64,000 nt of DNA from Corallium rubrum (lineage: Eukaryota > Cnidaria > Anthozoa > Scleralcyonacea > Coralliidae): NCBI GenBank assembly GCA_964035015.1, contig OZ036013.1:9442366-9506365 (forward strand). The letters are read 5' to 3'. The translations under genes were made by a program, and so were the position numbers. The notes under the pieces are model-generated. The model did not search any database. It saw only the letters and a program-made list of their open reading frames with translations, and was not told where the DNA came from. Shown in pieces: positions 54,245 to 64,000 of this stretch. Position 1 is the stretch's first letter. Each line of letters starts with the position of its first letter.

Positions 54245-54430
54245 TAGAGGAGAGGAGAGGAGAGGAGAGGAGAGGAGAGGAGAGGAGAGGAGAGGAGAGG
54301 AGAGGAGAGGAGAGGAGAGGAGAGGAGAGGAAGAGGAGAGGAGAGGAGAGGAGAGTAGAGTAGTGTAGTGCAGTGTAGAGTGCGATGCGTTGCGGCGCGC
54401 AGCGCAGCGCAGCGAAGCACGGCACGGTAC
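54245..54430. repeat. (GGAGA)n array drifting to mixed pentamers
   Basis: About 22 GGAGA units pass through GAGTA, GTGTA, GTGCA, and GCAGC variants to GGTACA by 54430. It adjoins the outer end of LINE copy 7. Confidence 0.92.
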
Positions 54431-55570
54431 AGTACAGTACAGTACAATACGGTCCTGGTACTGCTACGATACTGGTTCTGGTACGGTACTTGTGGTACAG
54501 TAATGGTACGGTACTGGTACGGTGCTACTGGTACGATGCTACTGGTACGGTAATGTTACGTTACTGAAACTGGTACTGGTACGGTACTGGTACGGTGCTA
54601 GTGGTACAATAATGGTACGGTACTAGTACGTTTTGCTACGGCGTGGGTACGTTGTTGGTACGGTGCTGGTACAATTCTGGTACCATTCTTGTACCATTCT
54701 GGTACGCTACTGGTACGCTACTTGTATTGGTAATGGTACGGTACTGTTACGTTACTGGTATTCCTACTGGTACGGTACTGGTACGATTCTAGTGGTACAG
54801 TACTGGTACGTTACTGGTACAATGTTGGTGCGGTACTGGGCCTGTACTGGAACGCTACGGTACGATACTGAAACTGGTACTGAAACTGGTACTGGTACGG
54901 TACTGGTACAGTGCTGGTATAGTGCTAGTACGGTACTGGTACGGCGCTGGTACGGTGCTGGTACGGTGCTGGTACGGTACTGGTACGGTGCTGGTATGGT
55001 GCTAGTACGGTGCTGGTACGTTGCTGGTACGGTAATGGTACGGCGCTGGTACGGTACTGGTATAGTGCTAGTACGGTACTGGAACGGTACTGGTACGATA
55101 CTGAAACTGGCACTGGAATGCTACTGGTACTGGTACTGGTACGGTACTCTGTTTGTACTGGTACTGGTACGCTGTTTGTACGGTACTGGTATGGAACTGG
55201 TACGTTACTGGTACGGTGTTTGTACGGTACTGGTACTGATACGGTATTGGTGAAGTACTGGAACGGTACTGCTACGTTACTGGTACGGTGTTGGTACGGT
55301 GCTGGTAACATGATGGTACGGTACTGGTAAGCTACTGGTACGGTGTTGGCACAGTACTGGTACGGTACTGGTACCATGCTGGTATGGTGCTGGTAGGGTG
55401 CTGGCTCGGTGCTGGTATGGTACTAGTACGGTACTGGTGCGGTATTGTGCTGGTGCGGTACTGTACTGGTACGTTACTGGTGCGGTGCTGGTACGGTACG
55501 GCTTCGGATGGCTACGGTACTGGTGCGGTACGGTTTGGGAATGGGTATGGTATGGTATGGTTTAGGATAC
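54431..55570. repeat. degenerate GGTACTGGTACGGT array
   Basis: About 1.1 kb built from GGTACTGGTACGGTGCT-like units with frequent single-base variants. Frames such as YWYGTGTVLVRYW are artefacts. It is much more diverged than its pentamer neighbours, so it is probably older. Confidence 0.92.
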
Positions 55571-56725
55571 TATACTACACTACACTACACTACACTACAC
55601 TACACTACACTACACTACACTACACTACACTACACTACACTACACTACACTACACTACACTACACTACACTACACTACACTACACTACACTACACTACAC
55701 TACACTACACTACACTACACTACACTACACTACACTACACTACACTACACTACACTACACTACACTACACTACACTACACTACACTACACTACACTACAC
55801 TACACTACACTACACTACACTACACTACACTACACTACACTACACTACACTACACTACACTACACTACACTACACTACACTACACTACACTACACTACAC
55901 TACACTACACTACACTACACTACACTACACTACACTACACTACACTACACTACACTACACTACACTACACTACACTACACTACACTACACTACACTACAC
56001 TACACTACACTACACTACACTACACTACACTACACTACACTACACTACACTACACTACACTACACTACACTACACTACACTACACTACACTACACTACAC
56101 TACACTACACTACACTACACTACACTACACTACACTACACTACACTACACTACACTACACTACACTACACTACACTACACTACACTACACTACACTACAC
56201 TACACTACACTACACTACACTACACTACACTACACTACACTACACTACACTACACTACACTACACTACACTACACTACACTACACTACACTACACTACAC
56301 TACACTACACTACACTACACTACACTACACTACACTACACTACACTACACTACACTACACTACACTACACTACACTACACTACACTACACTACACTACAC
56401 TACACTACACTACACTACACTACACTACACTACACTACACTTCTACACTGCACTACACTACACTACACTACACTACACTACACTACACTACACTACACTA
56501 CACTGCACTGCACTGCACTGCACTGCACTGCACTGCACTGCACTGCACTGCACTGCACTGCACTGCACTGCACTGCACTGCACTGCACTGCACTGCACTG
56601 CACTGCACTGCACTGCACTGCACTGCACTGCACTGCACTGCACTGCACTGCACTGCACTGCACTGCACTGCACTGCACTGTAATGTACTGCACTGCACTG
56701 TAATGTACTGTAATGTACTCCAGCC
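55571..56725. repeat. (CTACA)n then (CTGCA)n pentamer array
   Basis: About 174 CTACA units to 56440, a short irregular patch (CTTCTACACTGCA) and resumed CTACA, then about 40 CTGCA units from about 56503, ending in TAATGTACTG variants. The switch is a single A-to-G change in register. Confidence 0.96.
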
Positions 56726-57012
56726 TGTTCTACTCAGAACACATGCAGATACAAAGCAAGTAAATCAATACTCGAATTTAGTAGTATTTATAACGAAATT
56801 GTGGGATTCTCTTGTCTATTTTCTTCTTTATAGCAATAATTAGTGTAATACGTCTTGTGTAATACATCCACTCTTCCCTAATATTAAAATACACCAGATC
56901 AGTTACAATTGTTTTCACCCTATAAATAAGAACATGTCAAGAGCTTATCAGGCTCATTTCTCACTATACACACCCAACCTATAAGAACCATTCAGCCTGA
57001 CATTAAAAATAG
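56726..57012. other. unique AT-rich flank before the PAN exon
   Basis: No repeat or coding exon is supported here. It is likely the intron preceding the PAN exon (acceptor AAAAATAG at 57005-57012). A signal-peptide exon, expected upstream for a secreted protein, was not found in the window. Confidence 0.5.
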
Positions 57013-60000
57013 GTGTTCTTTTACGCGGCTTTTTACTGTAAATCACACAACTTTTTCTTTCGATTCACAAGAACATCGCCTTAACAAATCCTTAATCTAT
57101 GAAAAAGAAGTGGAAAGTTTATTGGACTGTGGACATCTGTGTTTGGCAGAACTCTGCCGAGGATGTAAATCTATCAACTTTGAAAAGGAAGAAACCAAGA
57201 ATATGAATGCAAGAAAGAAATGTCAATTGAACAACGAAACAAAGACGACTAAACCAGAAATATTCCTTCCTGATCCAGCATTTAATTATTATGAAGTCAT
57301 AAATGTAAGTAGGCAAAGCATAAAAATAAATACATCAGTTGTGTTGACAGAAAATGTTTAAGTTATAGATAACTGCGTGATGTAATTATTGATTATATTA
57401 TATTATTATAGTAGTTATAAACTTACATTATGTTGTTATAAACTAACATTATGTTGTCTAAACATTGCAGATGAAAGAAAGTGATCAAACATGCGAAGCC
57501 AAAGGTAACTGTATTTAAAACAATACTTTTACGCAATTAAACAATCTGACAAGGCAGATTTAGAGAAAGCTTTGACGTCTAAGACTTTAAGATACGAAAA
57601 TATTACCTGAAAATCTTCAATTAAACATTTAATTATATTAGCCAATATAAGAACTCGAATAGAGTCTGAAATTGAACTCCTGTTCCTTGTTAGTAAACGC
57701 GAGCGCTGTAATTCATAATTACTTATAACTGTGTTTATTTTTAGGCGTTGATAAATGTAGCTCCAAACCGTGCCATCAACATGCTACTTGTAGACATACC
57801 GTTAGTTCTTATACTTGCACATGTAATCGTGGATTTACTGGCGATGGAACCAATTGCACAGGTAAATTCTTGTAATGGAAAATAGATATTTGTCTTTGCA
57901 TAGGCGGAGTTATTTCCAGCAGTTTGAGGTTACACAATTATAACGATAGACACACCAGGCGGAAAACGCAATTTAAAAATGAATAGCAGAGTCCAACAAA
58001 TGACTTTGAAACAAGACATAATAAAACGAAAAAATTTATTTACTGACGTTTCGTTGTTACATCACAACATCTTCAGAGCATTTAAACTATATTACAGTTG
58101 GTTCACTATATATACTACAAAGATATACTGGTTTAAAATTACAAGAACGGTTACAAAATTTAAAGTTCAAACGGACAAATGAACATCAAGAACAGACAAC
58201 ACAGATTGAATATCAATAACAGACAACATACTTAAAATAGATCAAGAGGAGTTCATCTTATAGTGGCGTTAAGAACTGGATTAAGTTTGGAGATTAGTTT
58301 CAAAGTCATTTGCTGGGCTCTGATATTCATTTTTTAATTACACAATTATCTTTGCTTTTGGTGAGAACAATCCTATTTTTCGACACCGGATCTTTAGGTG
58401 CAATGGCTGTAGGCTCAACATTTCCACAACGTTTGCCCTATACAGTTGATTTTGAACTTTGCTTGTCGAATTTTCTCAACAACTAACACAAGGTCTGATA
58501 TTATTTAGCCTAAATTCGCGTGGAAGGCTTATTTGTACTCGCGTTTCTCATCTGAAACATGCATCATCGTTGCCATTATCTACTTTAGTCTTTCAAATGA
58601 TTAAAATTGAAAAGATTCTTTAAATATTCGTATATATCTGATTCCTGCTCTACTCAACCTCGTCCCCAGGGCATTTTGCCTCCACGTTGGGAGGTCGGCG
58701 AAAATGGCCCTGGCATCGGCTGGTCGGATCTATAATCGGATTGGCCCGTTTAAAAACTTGATTAATTCAGATACAGTGTAATTTATTCATCAAAATATGA
58801 ATTGCAATAAATCCACTCTGCGAAGTTCATCCAAAGAATTGTAACGATAGCTTTGGTTAAAGTCAAGAACAACATTAGATATATGTTTCTTCCCGACATT
58901 TAAATGTATCCTGGATAATCATGGGGAGTATCATGATGAATAATGCTAGCCAGTTGCATTTATGATAAAGGTTCGGCAGAGCGTTAAATATTTCTTATTT
59001 ATTATTCATGTATACGTATTATACAAAAACGAAACACAAAGACCGCATAAATTTTCTTGCCAAAACACCCCAAAATTCTGGGTGTCACGTGACCAGCCGA
59101 TGCCAGGGCCATTTTCGCCGACCTCCCAACGTGGAGGCAAAATGCCCTGGGGAGGAGGTTGTGCTCTACTCTACTCCACTCCACTCCACTCCATCAAACC
59201 CCAACCCACCCCACTCCTCTCCACTCCACTCAACTCTACTCTATTCCACTCTTTTCCATTCCATCCTATTCTGTCCCAATCCATTCCACTCTAGCGTAGT
59301 GTAGTGTAGTGTAGTGTAGTGTAGTGTAGTGTAGTGTAGTGTAGTGTAGTGTAGTGTAGTGTAGTGTAGTGTAGTGTAGTGTGGTGTGGTGTGGTGTGGT
59401 GTGGTGTGGTGTGGTGTGGTGTGGTGTGGTGTGGTGTGGTGTGGTGTGGTGTGGTGTGGTGTGGTGTGGTGTGGTGTGGTGTGGTGTGGTGTGGTGTGGT
59501 GTGGTGTGGTGTGGTGTGGTGTGGTGTGGTGTGGTGTGGTGTGGTGTGGTGTGGTGTGGTGTGGTGTGGTGTGGTGTGGTGTGGTGTGGTGTGGTGTGGT
59601 GTGGTGTGGTGTGGTGTGGTGTGGTGTGGTGTGGTGTGGTGTGGTGTGGTGTGGTGTGGTGTGGTGTGTGTGTGGTGTGGTGTGGTGTGGTGTGGTGTGG
59701 TGTGGTGTGGTGTGGTGTGGTGTGGTGTGGTGTGGTGTGGTGTGGTGTGGTGTGGTGTGGTGTGGTGTGGTGTGGTGTGGTGTGGTGTGGTGTGGTGTGG
59801 TGTGGTGTGGTGTGGTGTGGTGTGGTGTGGTGTGGTGTGGTGTGGTGTGGTGTGGTGTGGTGTGGTGTGGTGTGGTGTGGTGTGGTGTGGTGTGGTGTGG
59901 TGTGGTGTGGTGTGGTGTGGTGTGGTGTGGTGTGGTGTGGTGTGGTGTGGTGTGGTGTGGTGTGGTGTGGTGTGGTGTGGTGTGGTGTGGTGTAGTGTAG

Positions 60001-63000
60001 TGTAGTGTAGTGTAGTGTAGTGTAGTGTTGGCTAATGGCGGACCAAGTTTCTGTTCTTAGCAGCTTTATGCTCCTTTGGTCTCACCAATAGGTCTATTAC
60101 TCTTGGTTTTCATCTTAAAGTGATCTTAAAGTCTTTCTGGTTTCAAGAGTATACCAAAATTTGGATTACCGAGTGATTTCTTCAAATATTCATCTCCGTG
60201 ATTTATTATATTGGTCGTCTGGCTTCCGCCATTACTATTGAGAAGTTTATTTCGATTCTTTTGTTCTGTTGGTGTTTATCCACCGTGTTTGGTCTATATA
60301 AAATGGCCCTCTCAAGTTTTCATTTCTCTAAACCTTCGCCTGGTCTTCTACCTACGCCGTCTAGTCCTCCATACAAAAACCTTTCGCCTGATTGTTATGT
60401 TGGCTCATCGTATTTTCCGTTGCCGTATCAACTAGTATTATTACTCGAAGGTTGTCCGCTTGATTCGATCGTTTCCTGGGACATTTCTGTTTCTAAGAAA
60501 CAACTTAAACTTAAACTTGTTTGGTCCCTGTATTCTCGTCCTTCTACTGGTTGTTTACTACGCGAAGTTCTGCCATCTCATATTTTTAAATCGATCTCAT
60601 CGCATGACCTTGGTCCTCCGTCTTGGTCGACGTCATGTTCGTCATCTCAAACATCACTTCGCATCGACTGGCCGCTTAACAAGCCCAATTCATCTCACTC
60701 TCATTCCTCGCCTACATTACCTACACCTTCTCAAAATTCCTCTCTTAATTTTTCAACCTTTACTCCAGTTCAAAAAGCTAGTTTTTCTACGCCGATTCCT
60801 GATTCTGGTTATCAAAGTTTTAATTCAAGGTCTGGTTGCCGTGGTGCTTCGTCTTCGAATTGGCGTCAAAACATCTCTCCACCGTCAAAGCCTAATTTCG
60901 TTTCTCCTGTGCGCAAAACGATTCGTCATGACGTCTTTGTTCCTAAATCTAAACCTCCTCCACCTCCGTCTGTAATTTGTAACGAAAATTCGGGTTGTTC
61001 ACCTGAGAAGCCGTGTATTTCAACTACCTCGAATATTTTGAATAATACTACGCGTGACCTCTTAATGTCTGACTCGATGCCTCAAATTACAGAAGCTTCG
61101 CCTGAGTCTAATAAAATCATTTCGTCGCCTACTGATACTCATTCCGATTCTGACTCTGATTCAGTTTGCTCTGATGATGTTGACTTAGCTAACAAAATTT
61201 TCCTTCCGACTCCTTCTCCGCTTCCTATCTCCGATGGTCTTATTGATCCTGATATTGACGCTCATTTTATGAATATCTCCGGTTCGTGTCGTCTTTGTCA
61301 TGCTGAAGTCTCATCGTACTTAATCGACGCTCACCTTATTGAATGCACTTCTTTGGATGGTAATTTTCTTAGTGACTTCATTGATAAATTTTCTTCAACC
61401 TATTTTTGTGATCCTGAGGATGTTATCAAAGCTGCTAAAACATTTCTGAACTTTCAACTAACTGATTCGACCTGTTTATCTAATGATATATTTAGTGACA
61501 TTTCAGTATACCGAGTTTTTACTAAGAACATTGAAGATCTTATTGTTAAGTTAGTCGATGATGCTTTAGTTTCTTTAAAACTATCGAAACCTCCTAATTT
61601 CCCAAACTTTAATCTGCTATATTATAAGTGAATTATTATTCACTTTCCAAGTCTTTTATATATCTCTCTCTCTCTCTCCCTGAACATTGAACTATTAACT
61701 TTCAGTCTACAATATTCTATTTTATTGTTATAATCAACTTGTAAATGACCATTAACGGCATTATTAGTTATCCATTAGGTCCTAAGCAAGTCCCATCACC
61801 TGTATGTTCTTTAAATTTGTAATAAAAATCAATAGTGTAGTGTAGTGTAGTGTAGTGTAGTGTAGTGTAGTGTAGTGTAGTGTAGTGTAGTGTAGTGTAG
61901 TGTAGTGTAGTGTAGTGTAGTGTAGTGTAGTGTAGTGTAGTGTAGTGTAGTGTAGTGTAGTGTAGTGTAGTGTAGTGTAGTGTAGTGTAGTGTAGTGTAG
62001 TGTAGTGTAGTGTAGTGTAGTGTAGTGTAGTGTAGTGTAGTGTAGTGTAGTGTAGTGTAGTGTAGTGTAGTGTAGTGTAGTGTAGTGTAGCGTAGCGTAG
62101 CGTATTGTGGTGTGGTGTGGTGTGGTGTGGTGTGGTGTGGTGTGGTGTGGTGTGGTGTGGTGTGGTGTGGCGAGGTGAGGCGAGGTGAGGCGTGGCGTGG
62201 CGTGGCGTGGCGTGGCGTGGCCTGGACTGGTCAGGTCTGGTCTGATCTGACCTGACTTTTTTTTAATTTTAGACGTTGATGAATGCAACATCAATCCTTG
62301 CCACAAAAATGCTAATTGCAACAATACCGCTGGTTCTTATACTTGCGCATGTAATCGCGGTTTTATTGGAAATGGAACAAACTGCACAGGTAATATATTT
62401 TGGTAGTTGTACATAGATGTTCAGCCTTAGCATATAGGCGGCGTTATTTCCTGCAGTTTGAAATTCCAGAAAATTAGAACTGTTATGATATTCAATTGTC
62501 TTTGCTTTTGGTGAAGAAAAATCTACTTTTCGACCGCACTGGATATATCGGTACGAAGACTGTAGACCCAACATTCGCACAACTCATGTGAAATAAAGCT
62601 TATTTTAAACTTTGCTTGTTCAATTTTTTCAACAACGAACGCAAGGCCCGATATGATTTTATTTATAATGTACATATATACTTAAATTTATAAAATACAA
62701 TGAGATTAATGTGCTGCTTAGGTAACGTTGCAATGTAAAAAATATCGAAATAGTAAAGGTTCTATAAATCGGATTGAACTGTACGTTTCTTTGATAAAGG
62801 GCCTCAGCTCGAAACGCTATCAAACTGCATGCAATATTCCTTAATCTAAATTGCACTTCAAGTTTTAGGCTGCAGTTTTTAAAAATTATTGGGGCCAACC
62901 AGCTAGGCGTCTACAAATTATTTGGTCCCACCAGTCACAAATTCTTGGGGCCCACAAGGTACAGATCCTCAGGACCCACCAGGAAATCTCCCGGTGTCGC

Positions 63001-63740
63001 TGTGGGCCACGCCGCTCTTGTGCTCAGTTGACGCGTTCAGTCAAGTGATCATCATTTGTAATCTATTACAGAACATACATGGAAAAATGTATTTTATTTG
63101 TTAAGTACACATTGAAAAATTCAAATTATAAGACCTGGGGCCGGAGCGTATACAGCAATAATGCCGCGAGTGTGCTTATGATCAAGATAGCTTCTAGTTA
63201 CGGGAAACGAAAAATATTTGGAGACATACCACAGACACATTACGTTTTCCCTGTATATTTGCTCTAGATGTGTCTTTACAATACATATGAACGTTTGAGT
63301 TGGATTTACACTTTTATATATTTGTGACATTCTTCTACTTAATCTTTTACATATAGTACTGCGGAAAGGTTGTGCCAATTTGTACAAAAATGGAATAAAA
63401 GAAAATGCCGTGTACACAATTATCCCAGATGATAAAGAAGCTTTTGATGTAAGGTGTGACATGACAACTGATGGAGGAGGTTGGACTGTTTTTCAAAGAC
63501 GAATGGTCGGAAGCGTGGATTTTTATCTAAATTGGGCTGATTACAAAAATGGATTTGGTAATCTCAGTGGAGAGTTCTGGTTAGGACTGGACAAGATAAA
63601 TCGTTTGTCAGAGAGTGGTCCAGATGTTTTGAGAGTTGATCTGGAAGATTTTGAAAACGAGACACGTTACGCTAAGTACAGTACATTTGCCAGAGCAGAT
63701 GAAACAGAGCTATATAAGCTGACCGTAACAGGTTATTCAG
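57013..63740 (+). CDS. PAN/apple-EGF-EGF-fibrinogen-related secreted protein (partial gene)
   Basis: Exons with matching phases: 57013-57304 (PAN/apple), 57471-57504 (short linker), 57745-57861 (EGF 1), 62273-62389 (EGF 2) and 63357-63740 (start of the fibrinogen-related domain). The PAN exon reads SLLDCGHLCLAELCRGCKSI through FNYYEVIN. Each EGF exon is 117 nt with six cysteines; EGF 2 begins DVDEC, the calcium-binding form. The last exon has GCANLYKNGI, FDVRCDMTTDGGGWTVFQRR and FGNLSGEFWLGLDKIN, clear FReD signatures. The C-terminal FReD exons lie beyond 64000 and the 5' exon upstream is missing. Such proteins are typically extracellular, with lectin- or adhesion-like roles; the ligand is unknown. 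The intron between the EGF exons has been inflated to 4.4 kb by insertions. Confidence 0.85.
57942..58337 (-). mobile_element. short PLE-related element with hammerhead-like core
   Basis: Flanked by the perfect 12-bp duplication TTACACAATTAT (57930-57941 and 58338-58349). The ends are inverted repeats of about 43 bp (AATTTAAAAATGAATAGCAG at about 57970 against its complement near 58335). Between them is the motif at 58041-58076. No protein is encoded. The paralogous intron at 62440-62500 lacks the insert. Confidence 0.7.
58041..58076 (-). ncRNA. hammerhead-ribozyme-like motif
   Basis: The minus strand reads CTGAAGA, stem GTTGT ... ACAAC, then GAAACGTC. The core bases CUGANGA and GAAA are all present and a GUC triplet follows, the preferred cleavage triplet. 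It is the best of the three hammerhead-like motifs in the window; activity is untested. Confidence 0.5.
58655..59161. mobile_element. Mutator-like MITE with 9-bp TSD
   Basis: TIRs of about 75 bp, CAACCTCGTCCCCAGGGC... at 58655 and the complement ending at 59161, are nearly identical. The 9-bp sequence TGCTCTACT flanks both sides (58646-58654 and 59162-59170). Long TIRs with a 9-bp duplication suggest the Mutator superfamily. The 507-bp element has no coding capacity. Confidence 0.8.
59165..60028. repeat. pentamer array CTCCA, GTGTA, GTGGT, GTGTA
   Basis: It starts as CTACT/CCACT variants immediately after the MITE duplication, then GTGTA (59296-59383), about 121 GTGGT units (to 59990, one phase slip near 59668), and GTGTA again (to 60028). 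The change between GTGTA and GTGGT is one substitution in register. Confidence 0.95.
60198..61631 (+). CDS. uncharacterised 477-aa protein with C2HC-like motif
   Basis: No family recognised. The frame is open for 477 codons; the best start may be the internal ATG of MALSSFHFSKPSPGLLP at residue 36. An N-terminal segment has QLVLLLEGCPLDSIVSWDIS and LKLKLVWSLYSRPSTG. A long Ser/Pro-rich middle follows, with an acidic DSDSDS stretch near 310. A cysteine-histidine motif CRLCHAEVSSYLIDAHLIEC occurs near 365, and a leucine-rich C-terminal helical region. The nucleic-acid-binding look and position inside a repeat suggest an ORF1- or gag-like protein. Alternatively it is a nested host gene copy without introns. 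Confidence 0.5.
   Translation: MIYYIGRLASAITIEKFISILLFCWCLSTVFGLYKMALSSFHFSKPSPGLLPTPSSPPYKNLSPDCYVGSSYFPLPYQLVLLLEGCPLDSIVSWDISVSKKQLKLKLVWSLYSRPSTGCLLREVLPSHIFKSISSHDLGPPSWSTSCSSSQTSLRIDWPLNKPNSSHSHSSPTLPTPSQNSSLNFSTFTPVQKASFSTPIPDSGYQSFNSRSGCRGASSSNWRQNISPPSKPNFVSPVRKTIRHDVFVPKSKPPPPPSVICNENSGCSPEKPCISTTSNILNNTTRDLLMSDSMPQITEASPESNKIISSPTDTHSDSDSDSVCSDDVDLANKIFLPTPSPLPISDGLIDPDIDAHFMNISGSCRLCHAEVSSYLIDAHLIECTSLDGNFLSDFIDKFSSTYFCDPEDVIKAAKTFLNFQLTDSTCLSNDIFSDISVYRVFTKNIEDLIVKLVDDALVSLKLSKPPNFPNFNLLYYK
61633..61820 (+). other. 3' UTR of the orphan-ORF element
   Basis: About 190 bp with a short (TC)n run near 61663-61678; AATAAA lies at 61821-61826, just before the junction with the pentamer array. 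Confidence 0.5.
61833..62255. repeat. pentamer array GTGTA to GCGTA to GTGGT to GCGTG
   Basis: About 50 GTGTA units (to 62088), a few GCGTA, then GTGGT (62106-62168), GAGGC and GGCGT variants, then CTGGT-like decay into the splice acceptor region of the EGF 2 exon at 62271. The array reaches within 20 bp of the exon. Confidence 0.95.
62255..62660 (+). repeat. segmental duplication, unit 2 (EGF 2 exon plus intron)
   Basis: Paralogue of 57725-58510 without the hammerhead element. It shows that an EGF exon with flanking intron was copied in tandem before the transposon and satellite insertions separated the copies. Confidence 0.75.
62661..63356. other. intron before the FReD exon
   Basis: No gene or known repeat. 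A short GGGCCCACAAGGT/GGACCCACCAGG imperfect repeat occurs near 62890-62985. The acceptor is ACATATAG at 63349-63356. Confidence 0.6.
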
Positions 63741-64000
63741 GTGAGAAAAATTTTATTTGAGAAAGTTATTAACAAGGTACAAGGCTATTTGTTTGTAGTT
63801 GCGTATTAGAAAATTGAAACGTGTCGTACGCTTTGTCAAATTTGTGCAGGACAAGTCGCCACAATTGCAGTGTTGCAGAAGAATTGCTTTCTACTCTGCG
63901 CGACGATTGTAGAAACTTGTCTCGCGAAGCCTTTCGGTATTGTACAAAATGGCAAAGGGCTTGTTATTTCAAGTCAGTCACACGATCTGATTAATTGGAT
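63741..64000. other. intron after the first FReD exon
   Basis: The donor GTGAGA is at 63741. No further exon is visible before the window ends. Confidence 0.6.

Larger units (their letters stand above)
57725..58510 (+). repeat. segmental duplication, unit 1 (EGF 1 exon plus intron)
   Basis: It matches 62255-62660 from the acceptor through the exon and on into the intron (GGCG.GTTATTTCC.GCAGTTTGA, CTTTGCTTTTGGTGA, CTTTGCTTGT.CAATTTT). Unit 1 carries an extra insertion at 57942-58337. Confidence 0.75.
60029..61832 (+). mobile_element. orphan ORF-bearing insert between identical pentamer arrays
   Basis: A 1.8-kb unique segment flanked on both sides by (GTGTA)n. It has one long ORF (60198-61631) and ends GTAATAAAAATCAA, directly followed by TAGTG units. 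The ending resembles that of the LINE copies (AATAAA, about ten bases, pentamer tail). I infer a retrotransposed unit with a pentamer tail; no RT is present. Confidence 0.55.

Noticed and set aside
55384-56703. 439-aa and 412-aa HYTTL/CTAL-repeat proteins
   Set aside because: They are translations of CTACA/CTGCA arrays.
59379-60005. VWCGV-repeat proteins of about 205 aa
   Set aside because: They are translations of GTGGT arrays; all three frames are open.

Overview
This is a 64-kb window of animal nuclear DNA. It holds GT-AG introns, AATAAA signals, CR1/L2-type LINEs, a Penelope-like element, a Helitron, and a host gene with PAN/apple, EGF and fibrinogen-related domains in that order. That architecture plus the transposon mix suggests a marine invertebrate, most likely a cnidarian; this is an inference, not a proof. 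No bacterial operon, CRISPR array or rRNA is present.

Layout. 1-8.5 kb: a putative CACTA/EnSpm-like DNA transposon. It has a 10-exon transposase gene whose exons join into one open 839-codon frame, a divergent SAM-like gene running off the left edge, and a CACTG terminus with TTTAACACC-type subterminal repeats. 8.5-9.3 kb: three tandem tRNA-derived SINE units. 9.3-12.1 kb: a nearly intact Penelope-like element (RT plus GIY-YIG) with a hammerhead-like motif in its 3' region. 12.1-16 kb: AT-rich DNA with hairpin elements and a short hammerhead-bearing remnant flanked by target duplications.

16-56.7 kb: an accretion zone. At least seven copies of one LINE family sit among very long pentanucleotide arrays. 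One copy (19.15-25.9 kb) is essentially full length; its ORF1 carries an SGNH/GDSL-esterase domain and its ORF2 an APE endonuclease plus RT. Copy 5 is split by a 3.34-kb inverted-repeat element. Copy 7 has an inverted 5' segment (twin-priming structure) and is split by a 10.4-kb Helitron inserted exactly between A and T. Every unbroken LINE 3' end runs directly into a pentamer array, and the arrays change unit by single substitutions without losing register.

56.7-64 kb: the host gene (PAN, two EGF exons, first FReD exon), open at both sides. The two EGF exons and adjacent intron are a tandem duplication. The intron between them took in a hammerhead-bearing element, a Mutator-like MITE, a 477-codon orphan ORF and two pentamer arrays.

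Strongest lead for an undescribed system: a LINE family, and apparently a second unrelated ORF-bearing element, whose 3' tails are 5-bp repeats that seem to seed or target kilobase-scale pentamer satellites.
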